Source of the DNA: an uncultured Porphyromonadaceae bacterium
Lineage (GTDB): Bacteria > Bacteroidota > Bacteroidia > Bacteroidales > Muribaculaceae
Direction: 5' to 3'
DNA: 64,000 nucleotides
Assembly: GCA_948467675.1 (NCBI GenBank)
Contig: CAOKFI010000001.1
Span: forward strand, 89,159 to 153,158
Both the position numbers and the translations under genes were made by a program. Below the pieces are notes generated by a model that searched no databases, was not told the origin of the DNA, and saw only the letters and a list, made by a program, of their open reading frames with translations. Below, one piece after another: positions 26,794 through 36,096 of this stretch (positions are counted from its first letter, which is position 1; the number at the start of each line of letters is the position of its first letter).

Positions 26794-26801
26794 TACATTT
26801 G
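26794..26801 (+). promoter_or_regulatory. -7 box for the rhomboid operon
   Basis: TACATTTG fits TAnnTTTG, 39 bp before ATG 26841; this supports 26841 as the start rather than an upstream in-frame start at 26661. Confidence 0.5.
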
Positions 26802-26840
26802 CACTGCAAACAAAAGATAGTTATATTATTTCAACTGATC

Positions 26841-27596
26841 ATGACAGGAAACGGAAGATCTATTTTCAGCAATATTCCCCCCATAACCAAAAACCTGATT
26901 ATAATCAATTTTATAATATGGGTGGCTATGCTTGTGCTGCCTTCGAAGCTGGGCATAGATATGGAACGGATCGGCGGCTTACACTATTTTGAGTCGCCGT
27001 GGTTCAATCCCGCTCAGCTATTTACCTATATGTTCATGCATTCGACGACTGATTTCGGACATCTTTTCTTCAACATGTTTGGTCTGCTGATGTTCGGATC
27101 GTTGCTTGAGCGGGTTTTCGGCAGGACGAGGTTTCTGTTTTACTATATATCGGTCGGGGTAGGGGCTGCATTGATTCAGGAGGGTGTATATGCTGTTTGG
27201 ATCAGTGCGATATCTTCCGGTGTCGACTCTGTGGGATATGTTATAGACGAGGGTGCCAGGGCGCTTGTGAACGGACAGAATTTTGTGGATCCGTCACTGG
27301 CGCAGATCAATGTACTGGCAAATATCCCTACGATCGGAGCCTCGGGGGCGATTTATGGTATCCTGCTTGCATTCGGTATGCTCTTTCCGAATATGCCTCT
27401 ATATATAATGTTTTTCCCGGTGCCGGTAAAAGCCAAATGGATGGTTATCGGCTACGGTGCCATAGAGTTGTTCCTCGGTATTACCGGATTCCAGAGCGGT
27501 GTAGCCCATTTCGCGCATTTGGGCGGTATGCTTGTGGGGTTGTTCATTATCTTGTATTGGAGGAAAAAAGGTATTGTCGATGGCCGCTTTTATTGA
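26841..27596 (+). CDS. Rhomboid family intramembrane serine protease
   Basis: 251 aa from ATG 26841, with six or seven membrane helices. Catalytic Ser lies in PTIGASGAIYGILLAF and the catalytic His in VAHFAHLGGMLVG; the HLFFNMFGLLMFG helix carries the conserved rhomboid His/Asn pattern. A 40-residue loop before the GASG helix is typical of Bacteroidota members. Rhomboids cut transmembrane proteins within the membrane; the substrate is unknown. It is followed by a second rhomboid gene that starts inside its 3' end (17-bp overlap). Confidence 0.92.
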   Translation: MTGNGRSIFSNIPPITKNLIIINFIIWVAMLVLPSKLGIDMERIGGLHYFESPWFNPAQLFTYMFMHSTTDFGHLFFNMFGLLMFGSLLERVFGRTRFLFYYISVGVGAALIQEGVYAVWISAISSGVDSVGYVIDEGARALVNGQNFVDPSLAQINVLANIPTIGASGAIYGILLAFGMLFPNMPLYIMFFPVPVKAKWMVIGYGAIELFLGITGFQSGVAHFAHLGGMLVGLFIILYWRKKGIVDGRFY

Positions 27597-28461
27597 TTCG
27601 CTGCGCCGTACATACCGGTTCGGAAATGCGGCGATGAAACTTGTGCTTGTCAATGTGGGGATATTCATACTGCTGCGTATTGCGGCACTGATCCTTACAT
27701 TGGCCGGTTGCGATGTCCAGGAATGTGTGCTTCAATGGATAGAGTTGCCATCGTCGCTGCAGGTACTGGCTTCGCGTCCGTGGACATTGTTCACGTATAT
27801 GTTCTCGCAGTACGGTATATTCCATCTGCTTTTCAATATGCTGTGGCTATACTGGTTCGGATCGTTGTTTCTGTATTGTAATACTCCCCGTCAATTGATG
27901 GCGCTTTATGTATATGGTGGTATTGGCGGTGCTGTTATATATATAGTGTCTTTTGCCGGATTGCCATATTTTAGCGGTTCATTCGGCTGGCTGATAGGTT
28001 CTTCGGCTTCGGTTCTCGCTATTGTGGTCGCGGCGGCATGGAGGATGCCGGATCACAAGGTCGGCCTGTTGTTTGTCGGTGAAATCTCGTTGAAATGGAT
28101 TGCTGCCGTTACAGTGCTTATTTCATTGTTGAGCATTCCGGGAGAAAATGCGGGAGGCAATATAGCTCATATCGGAGGTGCTGTAATTGGCGCCATATAT
28201 GGTTTGGCAATGTCTCGTGGCCGTGATATCACAGTATTATTCAATCTTTTTTGCGACAAGTCAGTCAATTTGTACAGGAACCTGTGTGTCGTATTCAGGC
28301 GGATTCCCCGTCGGAATGCCTCGTCAGCAACTGAGCGGCGACATAATACAGATGAAGAGACACTCGATATAATATTGGATAAGATCAAGAAATCCGGCTA
28401 TTCGGCATTGTCGGCCGACGAGCGAAAACGCTTGTTTGATGTCAGTCGTCGTATGAAATGA
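27580..28461 (+). CDS. Second rhomboid family protease with C-terminal helical domain
   Basis: 293 aa from ATG 27580. The membrane part (about 20-200) has HLLFNMLWLYWFGSL, the serine motif in IGSSASVLAIV (GxSA rather than GASG) and a late His in NIAHIGGAVIGAIYG, so both catalytic residues seem present. The last 45 residues (EETLDIILDKIKKSGYSALSADERK region) form a small soluble helical domain seen in Bacteroidota rhomboids. It overlaps the first rhomboid by 17 bp and the next gene by 4 bp, a tightly coupled operon. Confidence 0.88.
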   Translation: MAAFIDSLRRTYRFGNAAMKLVLVNVGIFILLRIAALILTLAGCDVQECVLQWIELPSSLQVLASRPWTLFTYMFSQYGIFHLLFNMLWLYWFGSLFLYCNTPRQLMALYVYGGIGGAVIYIVSFAGLPYFSGSFGWLIGSSASVLAIVVAAAWRMPDHKVGLLFVGEISLKWIAAVTVLISLLSIPGENAGGNIAHIGGAVIGAIYGLAMSRGRDITVLFNLFCDKSVNLYRNLCVVFRRIPRRNASSATERRHNTDEETLDIILDKIKKSGYSALSADERKRLFDVSRRMK

Positions 28462-29591
28462 GTCCGGGATTGAAATTATATGGTAAGCGCGTAATGCTGG
28501 CAATAGGTGTCGCTGTCAATGTATTTGCATTGATGGTGACGTTGTTTACGGCATATTCGGGATATATTGATCCGGATAAAATGCCGTTTGCCGGACTGGC
28601 AGGCATGACGTTTGGTATCTGGCTTGTTCTTGACATGCTGCTTATTGCTGTGGATCTTGTTTTCAAAAAGATCCTCGCGTTATTGCCCTTTATGGCTATG
28701 TGTGCGTCAGCCGGACCGGTATTGACATTTTCGCCAGTCAATATAACCAACGATGATCTGACTCCTGATGAGAAATCGAGATCATTTAAGGTCATGAACT
28801 ACAATATCCTTCATTTCGCGGATATTGAAGACCGTTATCCTGACGGTATAAACCGTACACTGCATTATATTATAGAGGCAGATGCCGATGTGGTTTGTCT
28901 TCAGGAGTGCGATTTTTTGACACCGTTTTCACATTATTGCGTTACTAAAGAACAGATAGATACTCTCAACAGAATGTATCCGTATCATTACATAGGACGC
29001 AGTGACCAGTCGGTGCTGTCGAAGTATCCTGTCAAGAATATGCCATTACCGCACGAACTGGGTGACAAGGGCGATATAGCTGCATACCGTTTGACTATTG
29101 ACGGACATGATCTGACGATATTTAATGTGCATCTACAGTCAATAGGCCTGACAGTAAGCGATAAAGAGCTCTTCCTTGAGCTGACTGATGTTTCTAAGGA
29201 CAAGAGCCTTAGACGCATACGTTCGCAATTGGTGTCCAAACTTTACGATGCATACCGTCAGCGCGCTTCGCAGGCCCGTCGGTTGCGCCAGTATGTGGAA
29301 GAGATAGGCGGCAATGTGATATTATGCGGTGATTTCAACGATATTCCCGGATGCTATGCGTTGCGTACGATAGAAAAATCCGGTCTGCGCGATGTCTATG
29401 CCGAGGTTGCGTTCGGGCCGGCTATAACATATAGCGCCAATCGTTTTTATTTCCGAATAGATCATGTGCTTTATAAAGGCGATTTCCATCCGGTGTCGAT
29501 AGTGCGTGGCAATGTAAGGTCGAGCGATCATTATCCATTGCTTACTACATACGTTTGGAACCAGATAACAGATAAATCAACAATCAAATAA
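28458..29591 (+). CDS. Membrane-anchored endonuclease/exonuclease/phosphatase family protein
   Basis: 377 aa. Three N-terminal membrane helices (about 8-30, 38-60, 65-90) lead into an EEP domain with FKVMNYNILHF, VVCLQECDF (catalytic Glu), FNVHLQSIGL, GDFNDIPGCYA (Asp/Asn) and SDHYPLL (Asp-His pair). All metal and catalytic residues of the superfamily are there. Members act on nucleic acids, inositol phosphates or sphingomyelin; the membrane anchor and the predicted external domain suggest a periplasmic substrate. Start overlaps the upstream rhomboid stop by 4 bp. Confidence 0.86.
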   Translation: MSPGLKLYGKRVMLAIGVAVNVFALMVTLFTAYSGYIDPDKMPFAGLAGMTFGIWLVLDMLLIAVDLVFKKILALLPFMAMCASAGPVLTFSPVNITNDDLTPDEKSRSFKVMNYNILHFADIEDRYPDGINRTLHYIIEADADVVCLQECDFLTPFSHYCVTKEQIDTLNRMYPYHYIGRSDQSVLSKYPVKNMPLPHELGDKGDIAAYRLTIDGHDLTIFNVHLQSIGLTVSDKELFLELTDVSKDKSLRRIRSQLVSKLYDAYRQRASQARRLRQYVEEIGGNVILCGDFNDIPGCYALRTIEKSGLRDVYAEVAFGPAITYSANRFYFRIDHVLYKGDFHPVSIVRGNVRSSDHYPLLTTYVWNQITDKSTIK

Positions 29592-29598
29592 ACTGATC

Positions 29599-31731
29599 AT
29601 GAAACTAACAGCATTATTAACTTTGGGAGCAGCGGCGTTGACGCTGCCGCCAGCAACACAAGCCGTAGATATGGAGCAGCATTCACGCTCAAATCCTTTG
29701 ATGCAGCCGTATACCACACCCTATGAAATACCTCCGTTCGAACTGATTTCCATCGATGATTATCTGCCTGCTATAAAGGAGGGTATATCACGACAGAAAA
29801 AGGAGATCGCTGCGATTGTAGCCAATCCGAAGAAACCGACATTCGAAAATACAATAGAGGCGCTTGATAAGACTGGAGATCTTCTGGAACGTGCCATGCT
29901 GGTGTTTTCGTCTCTTGATGAAACCATGTCTACACCAGAGATGGTAAAGGTGGCAGAGGAGGCATACCCGATGACATCGGTATGGGCCGATGAAATGTCT
30001 ATGAATCCTGGGTTGTTCTCGCGCGTGAAATACCTTTACGACAACCGGGAAAAGATGAACCTGACAACTGCTCAGCGTCGTGCTATCGAGGATCGATACA
30101 AGAGTTTTACCAGAAATGGTGCGTTGCTTTCCGAGGGTGATCAGGCTAAACTGAAGGAACTGAATTCGGAGCTTACCGATCTGTATCTGCAATTCAACAA
30201 GAATCTTCTGAATGCGACTAATGGATTCTCTATCGTGGTTGACGATGAATCCCGTCTGGCCGGACTTCCGGCATCGAGTGTGGCTGTTGCTTCCGAAGAA
30301 GCAACGTCCCGTGGCCTCGGTCAGGGCAAATGGGTGTTTACTCTTCATGCCCCGAGCCGTCTGCCTCTGCTTCAGTATGCGGCAGACCGCGAGCTCCGTC
30401 GTCAGATGTATGAGGGTTATACTACACTGGCATCGTCGGGCGATTACGATAACAGACCGGTGATCAACAAAATCATAAAAGCCCGCATTGCCAAGGCAAA
30501 GTTGCTCGGATTTGACAATTATGCCGCATATATGACCGATAATGTAATGGCCAAGACTGTCGATAATGCCGAAAATCTGTTGATGCAGATATGGCGCCCT
30601 GCGGTAAAACGTGTTCGCGAAGAGGTCGCTGACATGCAGGAAATCGTTGACAGTGAGGGCGGGGGATTCACCATAGCTCCATGGGACTACTATTATTATG
30701 CCGAAAAAGTGCGTCAGAAAAAATATGCGCTGGATGAGGATGTAGTGCGACAGTATTTTGCTGTGGACAGCGTGCGTAAAGGAATCTTTACTATGGCTGA
30801 ACGTCTGTATGGTGTGCACTTCAATGAGATGCCCGATGCTCCGAAATATCATCCGGAAGTTAATGTCTATGATGTGACTGACTCGAATGGGGATCATGTC
30901 GCAGTGTTCATGACCGATTATTTCCCGCGGACATCCAAGCGTCAGGGGGCATGGATGAGCATATTTAAGGAGGCTTCGACCAAAGCTGACGGGACTTCCG
31001 ACCGTCCTATAGTATATAATGTGGGTAACTTCTCAAAACCTACTGCGGACACTCCGTCGCTTCTGACTCTTGACGAGGTTGAGACGATGTTCCATGAATT
31101 CGGTCACGGCCTTCACGGTATGCTGACACGTGCCCGTTATAAATGTCAGGCCGGTACCAATGTGGATCGCGATTTCGTTGAGCTTCCAAGCCAGATCCAT
31201 GAGCACTGGGCTCTTGAGCCGGAATTGCTTAAGGAATATGCTCATCATTACAAAACCGGAGAGGTAATACCAGATTCTCTCATTGCCAAACTTGATGCCG
31301 CCAGTCATCATAATCAGGGATTCGTTACTACAGAACTGGCCGGAGCCGCTTTGCTTGATCTTTATTGGGGGAAACTGACAGAAACGGACGGCAATATCGA
31401 TGTCGAGGCATTCGAGCGCAATGTGGCTGAAACTCTCGGTATGCCTGCAGAGGTACAATTCCGCTATCGTAGCCCTTATTTCAAGCATATATTCGGTAGC
31501 GACGGATATGCGTCCGGATACTATACCTATCTTTGGGCTGAAGTTCTGGATACCGATGGATTCGAACTGTTCAAAGAAAAAGGGATATTCGATCCGGAGA
31601 CAGCACGTGCGTTCCGGGAGAATGTACTCGAGGCCGGAGGCAGCGAAGATCCGATGACACTTTTTGTACGATTCCGTGGACATCAGCCGACTCCGGCTGC
31701 ATTGCTCCGTAACCGTGGTCTCGCTGAATAA
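29599..31731 (+). CDS. dcp: M3 family zinc metallopeptidase (peptidyl-dipeptidase Dcp type)
   Basis: 710 aa with an N-terminal signal peptide ending near ATQA (about residue 22), so it is exported. The zinc motif HEFGHGLHG (His499, Glu500, His503) is intact, and the NVGNFSKP and GYASGYYTYLWAEVL segments match the M3 dipeptidyl carboxypeptidase branch. It trims C-terminal dipeptides from peptides, likely in the periplasm. It starts 7 bp after the EEP gene, closing an operon with two rhomboids. A strong terminator follows. Confidence 0.92.
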   Translation: MKLTALLTLGAAALTLPPATQAVDMEQHSRSNPLMQPYTTPYEIPPFELISIDDYLPAIKEGISRQKKEIAAIVANPKKPTFENTIEALDKTGDLLERAMLVFSSLDETMSTPEMVKVAEEAYPMTSVWADEMSMNPGLFSRVKYLYDNREKMNLTTAQRRAIEDRYKSFTRNGALLSEGDQAKLKELNSELTDLYLQFNKNLLNATNGFSIVVDDESRLAGLPASSVAVASEEATSRGLGQGKWVFTLHAPSRLPLLQYAADRELRRQMYEGYTTLASSGDYDNRPVINKIIKARIAKAKLLGFDNYAAYMTDNVMAKTVDNAENLLMQIWRPAVKRVREEVADMQEIVDSEGGGFTIAPWDYYYYAEKVRQKKYALDEDVVRQYFAVDSVRKGIFTMAERLYGVHFNEMPDAPKYHPEVNVYDVTDSNGDHVAVFMTDYFPRTSKRQGAWMSIFKEASTKADGTSDRPIVYNVGNFSKPTADTPSLLTLDEVETMFHEFGHGLHGMLTRARYKCQAGTNVDRDFVELPSQIHEHWALEPELLKEYAHHYKTGEVIPDSLIAKLDAASHHNQGFVTTELAGAALLDLYWGKLTETDGNIDVEAFERNVAETLGMPAEVQFRYRSPYFKHIFGSDGYASGYYTYLWAEVLDTDGFELFKEKGIFDPETARAFRENVLEAGGSEDPMTLFVRFRGHQPTPAALLRNRGLAE

Positions 31732-31776
31732 ATAACCCGCTGTATCGCGGAACCACACTTTCAAATTGTTCTTTAG

Positions 31777-31813
31777 AAAAACGGGCTACGCCGGAATGAG
31801 CGTAGCCCGTTTT
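31777..31813 (+). terminator. Terminator after the M3 peptidase gene
   Basis: 14-bp perfect arms at 31778-31791 and 31800-31813 ending in a T-run, about 46 bp past the stop. Confidence 0.88.
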
Positions 31814-31977
31814 GTTGTATTCATCTATTTTGAATTTCGCTTCAGCACAGGTGTAATGTTATGTCATCGTGACAGTGGCAATACGGAATTTTCTACATCG
31901 GGTACATAGACGCTATGTATGGGTCGCCTGGATTTGTGATTCTTATTGGTGCGGAATGGATCTCTACGTGCCTGTAT
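31814..31977. other. Intergenic stretch between two convergent terminators
   Basis: No convincing gene. Two small perfect inverted repeats occur: 31862-31874 (5-bp arms, 3-nt loop) and 31903-31919 (7-bp arms, 3-nt loop). A short open frame from 31915 runs antisense into the TPR gene and lacks protein-like features. Confidence 0.5.
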
Positions 31978-32012
31978 AAAAAAAGACTGAGTTCTCAATG
32001 GAACCCAGTCTT
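31978..32012 (-). terminator. Terminator after the TPR gene
   Basis: Arms 31983-31994 and 32001-32012 form a 12-bp stem with one mismatch; on the minus strand it is followed by a run of seven T. Confidence 0.82.
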
Positions 32013-32038
32013 CTGTGAAGATTTGTATTTTAGTCTGA

Positions 32039-33289
32039 TTATTGCAGGCTCTCCACTCGTTTCAGATTGGCATCGTCGCCAAGGTTGTAGTAGAGGTTGC
32101 GCAAGTAACGCAGAGCGTCGTTCATTTCATCAGGATTCAGCTCATATGCTTTTTCGAAGTATCCTGCAGCTTCTTTAAAGAGCGGGAAGATCTGATTGTC
32201 GCGAACCTGTATATACTCGGACTGGGAGAGGTTGGACGATTCGTCATTAATCGTGAATGCCTTGTCGGCTATTTTGCGGCCATAGTCATACTGAGCGCGA
32301 GCAAATGAAGGATCTACCTCTATAGCTTTCTTGTAGCTGTCCATAGCTTTCTGGTCGAAATCGGCGGCCTGCTCTTTCGGCATATCGTCGGTCTTCTGGC
32401 TTTCATATAGAATACCGAGCACATCGTAGAGCTGGGCGTTCTGTGGATCGTTGGCTATAGCCTGCTCGAGCATGGTCTGGGCTTCAGTATACTGTTTCTT
32501 TTCGATGTAGCCGTTGATTACAAGCCCTATGAATTTCGGATCCTCTTTGCCGTAAAGGGGGAGAGCCTCAGCGGCAAGTGCATAGACTGTATCGTTGCGC
32601 TGCAACTGAGCGGCCATGCTTATAGCATAGTCATAAAGATGCTTTTTGGTGTATCCGTTGTCTTTGGCGCGATACAATGCGTTGAGGGCAGTAAGCAGTT
32701 CATCGGCCTGCCATGCGGCGAGACCCTGATTGTACATCAGTTCAGCACGGATGGTGTCATGCGGAGCGTCGGGAGCGTCTTTACCGAGGCTTTTGTTTTC
32801 AGGGAGTGTCAGATAAATTTCCCATGCGTCATAAGCGCCCTTGTAGTCTTTGGCTTCCCACAGGAAACGTGCTGCATTGTCGAAATCAGAGAAGTGGCCA
32901 GCTATGGTCTTGACGATATCTTTGGAATATTTTGTTTTTACTTTCCCTTTTTCATTGACAACAGTGTCGAGGGGCAGCGCGGTCATGTAGTAATTGTATC
33001 CGTCTACAAGTGAGCGTCCCATGTCGGCTCCGTCAACATTCTGGCCTAATGCGCGTTTTCCGAACAGTTCGTCGTAATTGTCGAATTCGTTCTTTCCTGC
33101 GACATACCATGTGATAGCCTGTCCTTTGGATTCTGCATCGGTCAGAGCCGGTTTGATTGCGGCGCGTATTTTTGCATGGTCAGGAGATGTGCCTTTCACT
33201 GCACGTTCGGCATCTTTGACCACGTCGGTCTGTGCAAAACCGCAGACTGCGGTTGCAAGGCACAATGTCAAAATAGAAATTTTCTTCAT
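32039..33289 (-). CDS. Exported tetratricopeptide-repeat protein
   Basis: 416 aa with a signal peptide ending CGFAQ (about residue 20). Several TPR units are visible, for example YNQGLAAWQADELLTALNAL, GYIEKKQYTEAQTMLEQAI and ARAQYDYGRKIADKAF, with a final FEKAYELNPDEM unit. TPRs form helical scaffolds for protein contacts; no catalytic motif is seen. It lies 33 bp downstream of gyrA on the same strand without a separate promoter, so it is probably co-transcribed. Its periplasmic partner is unknown. Confidence 0.82.
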   Translation of the reverse strand: MKKISILTLCLATAVCGFAQTDVVKDAERAVKGTSPDHAKIRAAIKPALTDAESKGQAITWYVAGKNEFDNYDELFGKRALGQNVDGADMGRSLVDGYNYYMTALPLDTVVNEKGKVKTKYSKDIVKTIAGHFSDFDNAARFLWEAKDYKGAYDAWEIYLTLPENKSLGKDAPDAPHDTIRAELMYNQGLAAWQADELLTALNALYRAKDNGYTKKHLYDYAISMAAQLQRNDTVYALAAEALPLYGKEDPKFIGLVINGYIEKKQYTEAQTMLEQAIANDPQNAQLYDVLGILYESQKTDDMPKEQAADFDQKAMDSYKKAIEVDPSFARAQYDYGRKIADKAFTINDESSNLSQSEYIQVRDNQIFPLFKEAAGYFEKAYELNPDEMNDALRYLRNLYYNLGDDANLKRVESLQ

Positions 33290-33322
33290 GACAATCTCTG
33301 TTTAATTGTTATAATTAGGTTG

Positions 33323-35920
33323 TTAGTTTTCTGATTTGTCGTCAGCGTCATTGTCGTCGCTGTCGGATTCTTCGAAAAATATCTCATCGTCGACAGCGGC
33401 GTCAGACGGTTCGTATCCGTTGTTGTCGGTATCTGGTTCCTGGTCGGCGAGGATTTCGGAGTCTATGGCTTCTTCCGGATCGGAATCGACACAGCATACA
33501 GAAGCGATAGTGTCGTTGCGTTTCTCGAGGTTGATCAGACGTACGCCCTGAGTGGCGCGGCCGGCCAGGCGTATGTCGGCTACATTGATGCGCAACGTAA
33601 TACCGCTCTTGTTGATGATAACAAGGTCGTTTTCGTCTGTTACGCTCTTTATCGCAACAAGTGATCCTGTCTTTTCGGTAATATTGATAGTCTTCACGCC
33701 TTTTCCACCTCGGTTGGTAATACGGTAGTCGGCCAGGGGAGAGCGTTTGCCATAACCGTTTTCCGATACAACCATAACATTATGGTCGGTGTCACGGTTC
33801 ATACAGATCATACCTACCACTTCGTCGTTATTGTCGTCGAGGGTCATGCCGCGTACACCTGTCGACACGCGACCCATTTCACGGACTTTGCTTTCGTGGA
33901 ACCGTATTGCACGGCCGTTGCGGTTTGCCATCAGGATTTCGCTGTCGCCATCGGTAAGTTCGACCTGTAATAACTGGTCGTCTTCGCGGATAATGATAGC
34001 GTTTACTCCATTTGCTCGCGGACGTGAATATGCTGCCAGGCTGGTTTTCTTTATGACGCCGTTTTTGGTGCAGAATATCAGATTGTGTGAGTTCACAAAT
34101 TCAGGATCTCCAAGTTGCTTGATGCGTATATACGCATTTACGCGATCGCCCTGTTCGAGATTGAGCAGATTCTGTATGGCGCGTCCTTTGGCATTTTTGG
34201 CGCCTTCCGGAATTTCGTAGACCTTCAGCCAGTAACAACGTCCCTGCTGTGTGAAGAACAGCATGTAGTTGTGCATCGATGCCGGATATATATGCTCTAT
34301 AAAGTCTTCGTCGCGTGTATCGCTGCCTTTTGCTCCTACGCCTCCGCGGTTCTGAGCTCGGAATTCCGAGAGTGGAGTCCGCTTGATGTATCCGAGATGC
34401 GATATAGTTATTATCATCTCATCGTCGGCATAGAAGTCTTCGGCATTGAAATCGCCGGCAGTATAGTCGATTACAGTACTGCGGGCATCGCCGAATCTGT
34501 CGCGTACTTCCTCCAGTTCGGATTTGATGAGATTCCGGCACACGGTGTCGTCATCAAGAATCAACTGCAGACGTTTGATTTCGGCCATAACCTCGTCGTA
34601 GTTCTGACGCAACTTATCCTGTTCGAGTCCGGTGAGCTGTCGCAGACGCATCTCGACGATGGCTGATGTCTGGGCGTCGCTTAGTCCGAATCGGGCAGCC
34701 AATGTGTTCTTGGCTTCTTCAGTATTTTTCGAACTTTTGATGATCTGGATCACTTCGTCGATATTTTGCGAGGCGATAATCAGACCTTCGAGTATGTGGG
34801 CTCTTTCTTGAGCTTTGCGCAATTCAAATTGAGTGCGGCGTACTACTACGTCATGGCGGTGATCTACAAACGCCTGAAGGATCTCTTTAAGATTCAGTGT
34901 TTTCGGGCGTCCGTTGACCAGAGCTACATTGTTTACGCTGAACGATGCCTGCATCTGAGTCATCTTGTACAGCTTGTTGAGTACTACGTTGGCGTTGGCA
35001 TCCGATTTCAACTTTATGACTATGCGCATGCCTTTATAGTCGCTCTCGTCGTTTATATCGGCAATGCCATCGATCTTTTTCTCGTTGACAAGATCGGCGA
35101 TATATTCGATAAGTTCCCTGCGGTTCACATTATAGGGAATCTCGGTTACGATTATTTCCTCGTGGTTGGCATGGGATTCGATATCGGCCTTTGCGCGTAT
35201 CACGATACGTCCACGTCCGGTTTCATAAGCGTCTTTTACGCCATTGTAGCCATATATGATGCCTCCTGTCGGGAAGTCCGGAGCTGTTATATAGTTCATC
35301 AGTTCCGGTATGGTCAGTTCCGGATTCTCGAGCAGAGCGATAGAGGCGTTGATCGATTCCGTGAGGTTATGGGGCGGCATGTTTGTGGCCATACCTACAG
35401 CAATACCGGACGCGCCGTTCACAAGAAGGTTGGGAAACCTGGTGGGAAGTACCAGAGGTTCGTCGCGGGTATTATCGTAGTTGCGTTGAAAATCTACGGT
35501 TTCGCTGTCGATGTCGCGAAGCATTTCCTCGCCCATTTTGGCAAGACGCACTTCTGTGTATCGCATGGCAGCAGCACCGTCGCCGTCGATAGAGCCGAAG
35601 TTGCCGTGTCCGTCGACCAGCTTATACCTCATGGCCCAGTCTTGGGCAAGGCGAACTACAGTACCATATATGGATGAGTCTCCGTGCGGGTGATATTTAC
35701 CCATGACCTCGCCAACGCAGTTGGCTGATTTTTTATGCGGATGATCCGATGTATTGCCCATTACGTTCATTCCGAACAGAACCCTGCGGTGTACAGGCTT
35801 CAAACCGTCGCGTACGTCAGGCAGTGCACGCGACACTATCACCGACATTGAATAGTCGATGTAGGCCGACTTCATCTCATTCTCGATGTTGATCTTCAAA
35901 ATACGATCTTCTTCCAGCAT
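33323..35920 (-). CDS. gyrA: DNA gyrase subunit A
   Basis: 865 aa. The breakage-reunion domain includes ALPDVRDGLKPVHRR, the quinolone-determining region KYHPHGDSS and the catalytic Tyr121 in AAAMRYTEVRL. The C-terminal beta-pinwheel has the GyrA-box QNRGGVGAKG-type sequence near residue 530 and several later blades. The last 40 residues are very acidic. With GyrB it introduces negative supercoils. At the position equivalent to E. coli Asp87 the residue is Gly86 (codon at 35663-35665), while Ser82 (E. coli Ser83) is conserved. Confidence 0.97.
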   Translation of the reverse strand: MLEEDRILKINIENEMKSAYIDYSMSVIVSRALPDVRDGLKPVHRRVLFGMNVMGNTSDHPHKKSANCVGEVMGKYHPHGDSSIYGTVVRLAQDWAMRYKLVDGHGNFGSIDGDGAAAMRYTEVRLAKMGEEMLRDIDSETVDFQRNYDNTRDEPLVLPTRFPNLLVNGASGIAVGMATNMPPHNLTESINASIALLENPELTIPELMNYITAPDFPTGGIIYGYNGVKDAYETGRGRIVIRAKADIESHANHEEIIVTEIPYNVNRRELIEYIADLVNEKKIDGIADINDESDYKGMRIVIKLKSDANANVVLNKLYKMTQMQASFSVNNVALVNGRPKTLNLKEILQAFVDHRHDVVVRRTQFELRKAQERAHILEGLIIASQNIDEVIQIIKSSKNTEEAKNTLAARFGLSDAQTSAIVEMRLRQLTGLEQDKLRQNYDEVMAEIKRLQLILDDDTVCRNLIKSELEEVRDRFGDARSTVIDYTAGDFNAEDFYADDEMIITISHLGYIKRTPLSEFRAQNRGGVGAKGSDTRDEDFIEHIYPASMHNYMLFFTQQGRCYWLKVYEIPEGAKNAKGRAIQNLLNLEQGDRVNAYIRIKQLGDPEFVNSHNLIFCTKNGVIKKTSLAAYSRPRANGVNAIIIREDDQLLQVELTDGDSEILMANRNGRAIRFHESKVREMGRVSTGVRGMTLDDNNDEVVGMICMNRDTDHNVMVVSENGYGKRSPLADYRITNRGGKGVKTINITEKTGSLVAIKSVTDENDLVIINKSGITLRINVADIRLAGRATQGVRLINLEKRNDTIASVCCVDSDPEEAIDSEILADQEPDTDNNGYEPSDAAVDDEIFFEESDSDDNDADDKSEN

Positions 35921-36009
35921 GATCTATAATAGAGTGTTAATAAGTCCTTTGATTGGAAACGATGTGTCAACGTCTCCATCACTGTCAAATCATAATGTTA
36001 ATTCTTATA

Positions 36010-36017
36010 CAAAGATA
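36010..36017 (-). promoter_or_regulatory. -7 box for gyrA
   Basis: TATCTTTG on the minus strand, about 90 nt before the gyrA ATG. The leader is long for this window; no -33 TTTG is obvious. Confidence 0.5.
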
Positions 36018-36096
36018 CGTATTTTTTGCGGAAAAACCGTAATTTTGAACTATCGGTTTCCAAATTTAATTATATTAATAGAGGTTTGGCACAAGA

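Noticed and set aside
26661..26840. N-terminal extension of the first rhomboid
   Set aside because: It would run through the palindrome and -7 promoter box; the ATG at 26841 matches the family start.
29788..30897. 369-aa open frame antisense to the M3 peptidase gene
   Set aside because: Lies fully inside a strongly supported gene, has no recognisable domain, and looks like a codon-bias shadow.
31915..32178. Small plus-strand frame of 87 aa
   Set aside because: Runs through the terminator and antisense into the TPR gene; no start signal or similarity.
34766..35677. 303-aa open frame antisense to gyrA
   Set aside because: Shadow of gyrA with no domain; gyrA itself is beyond doubt.
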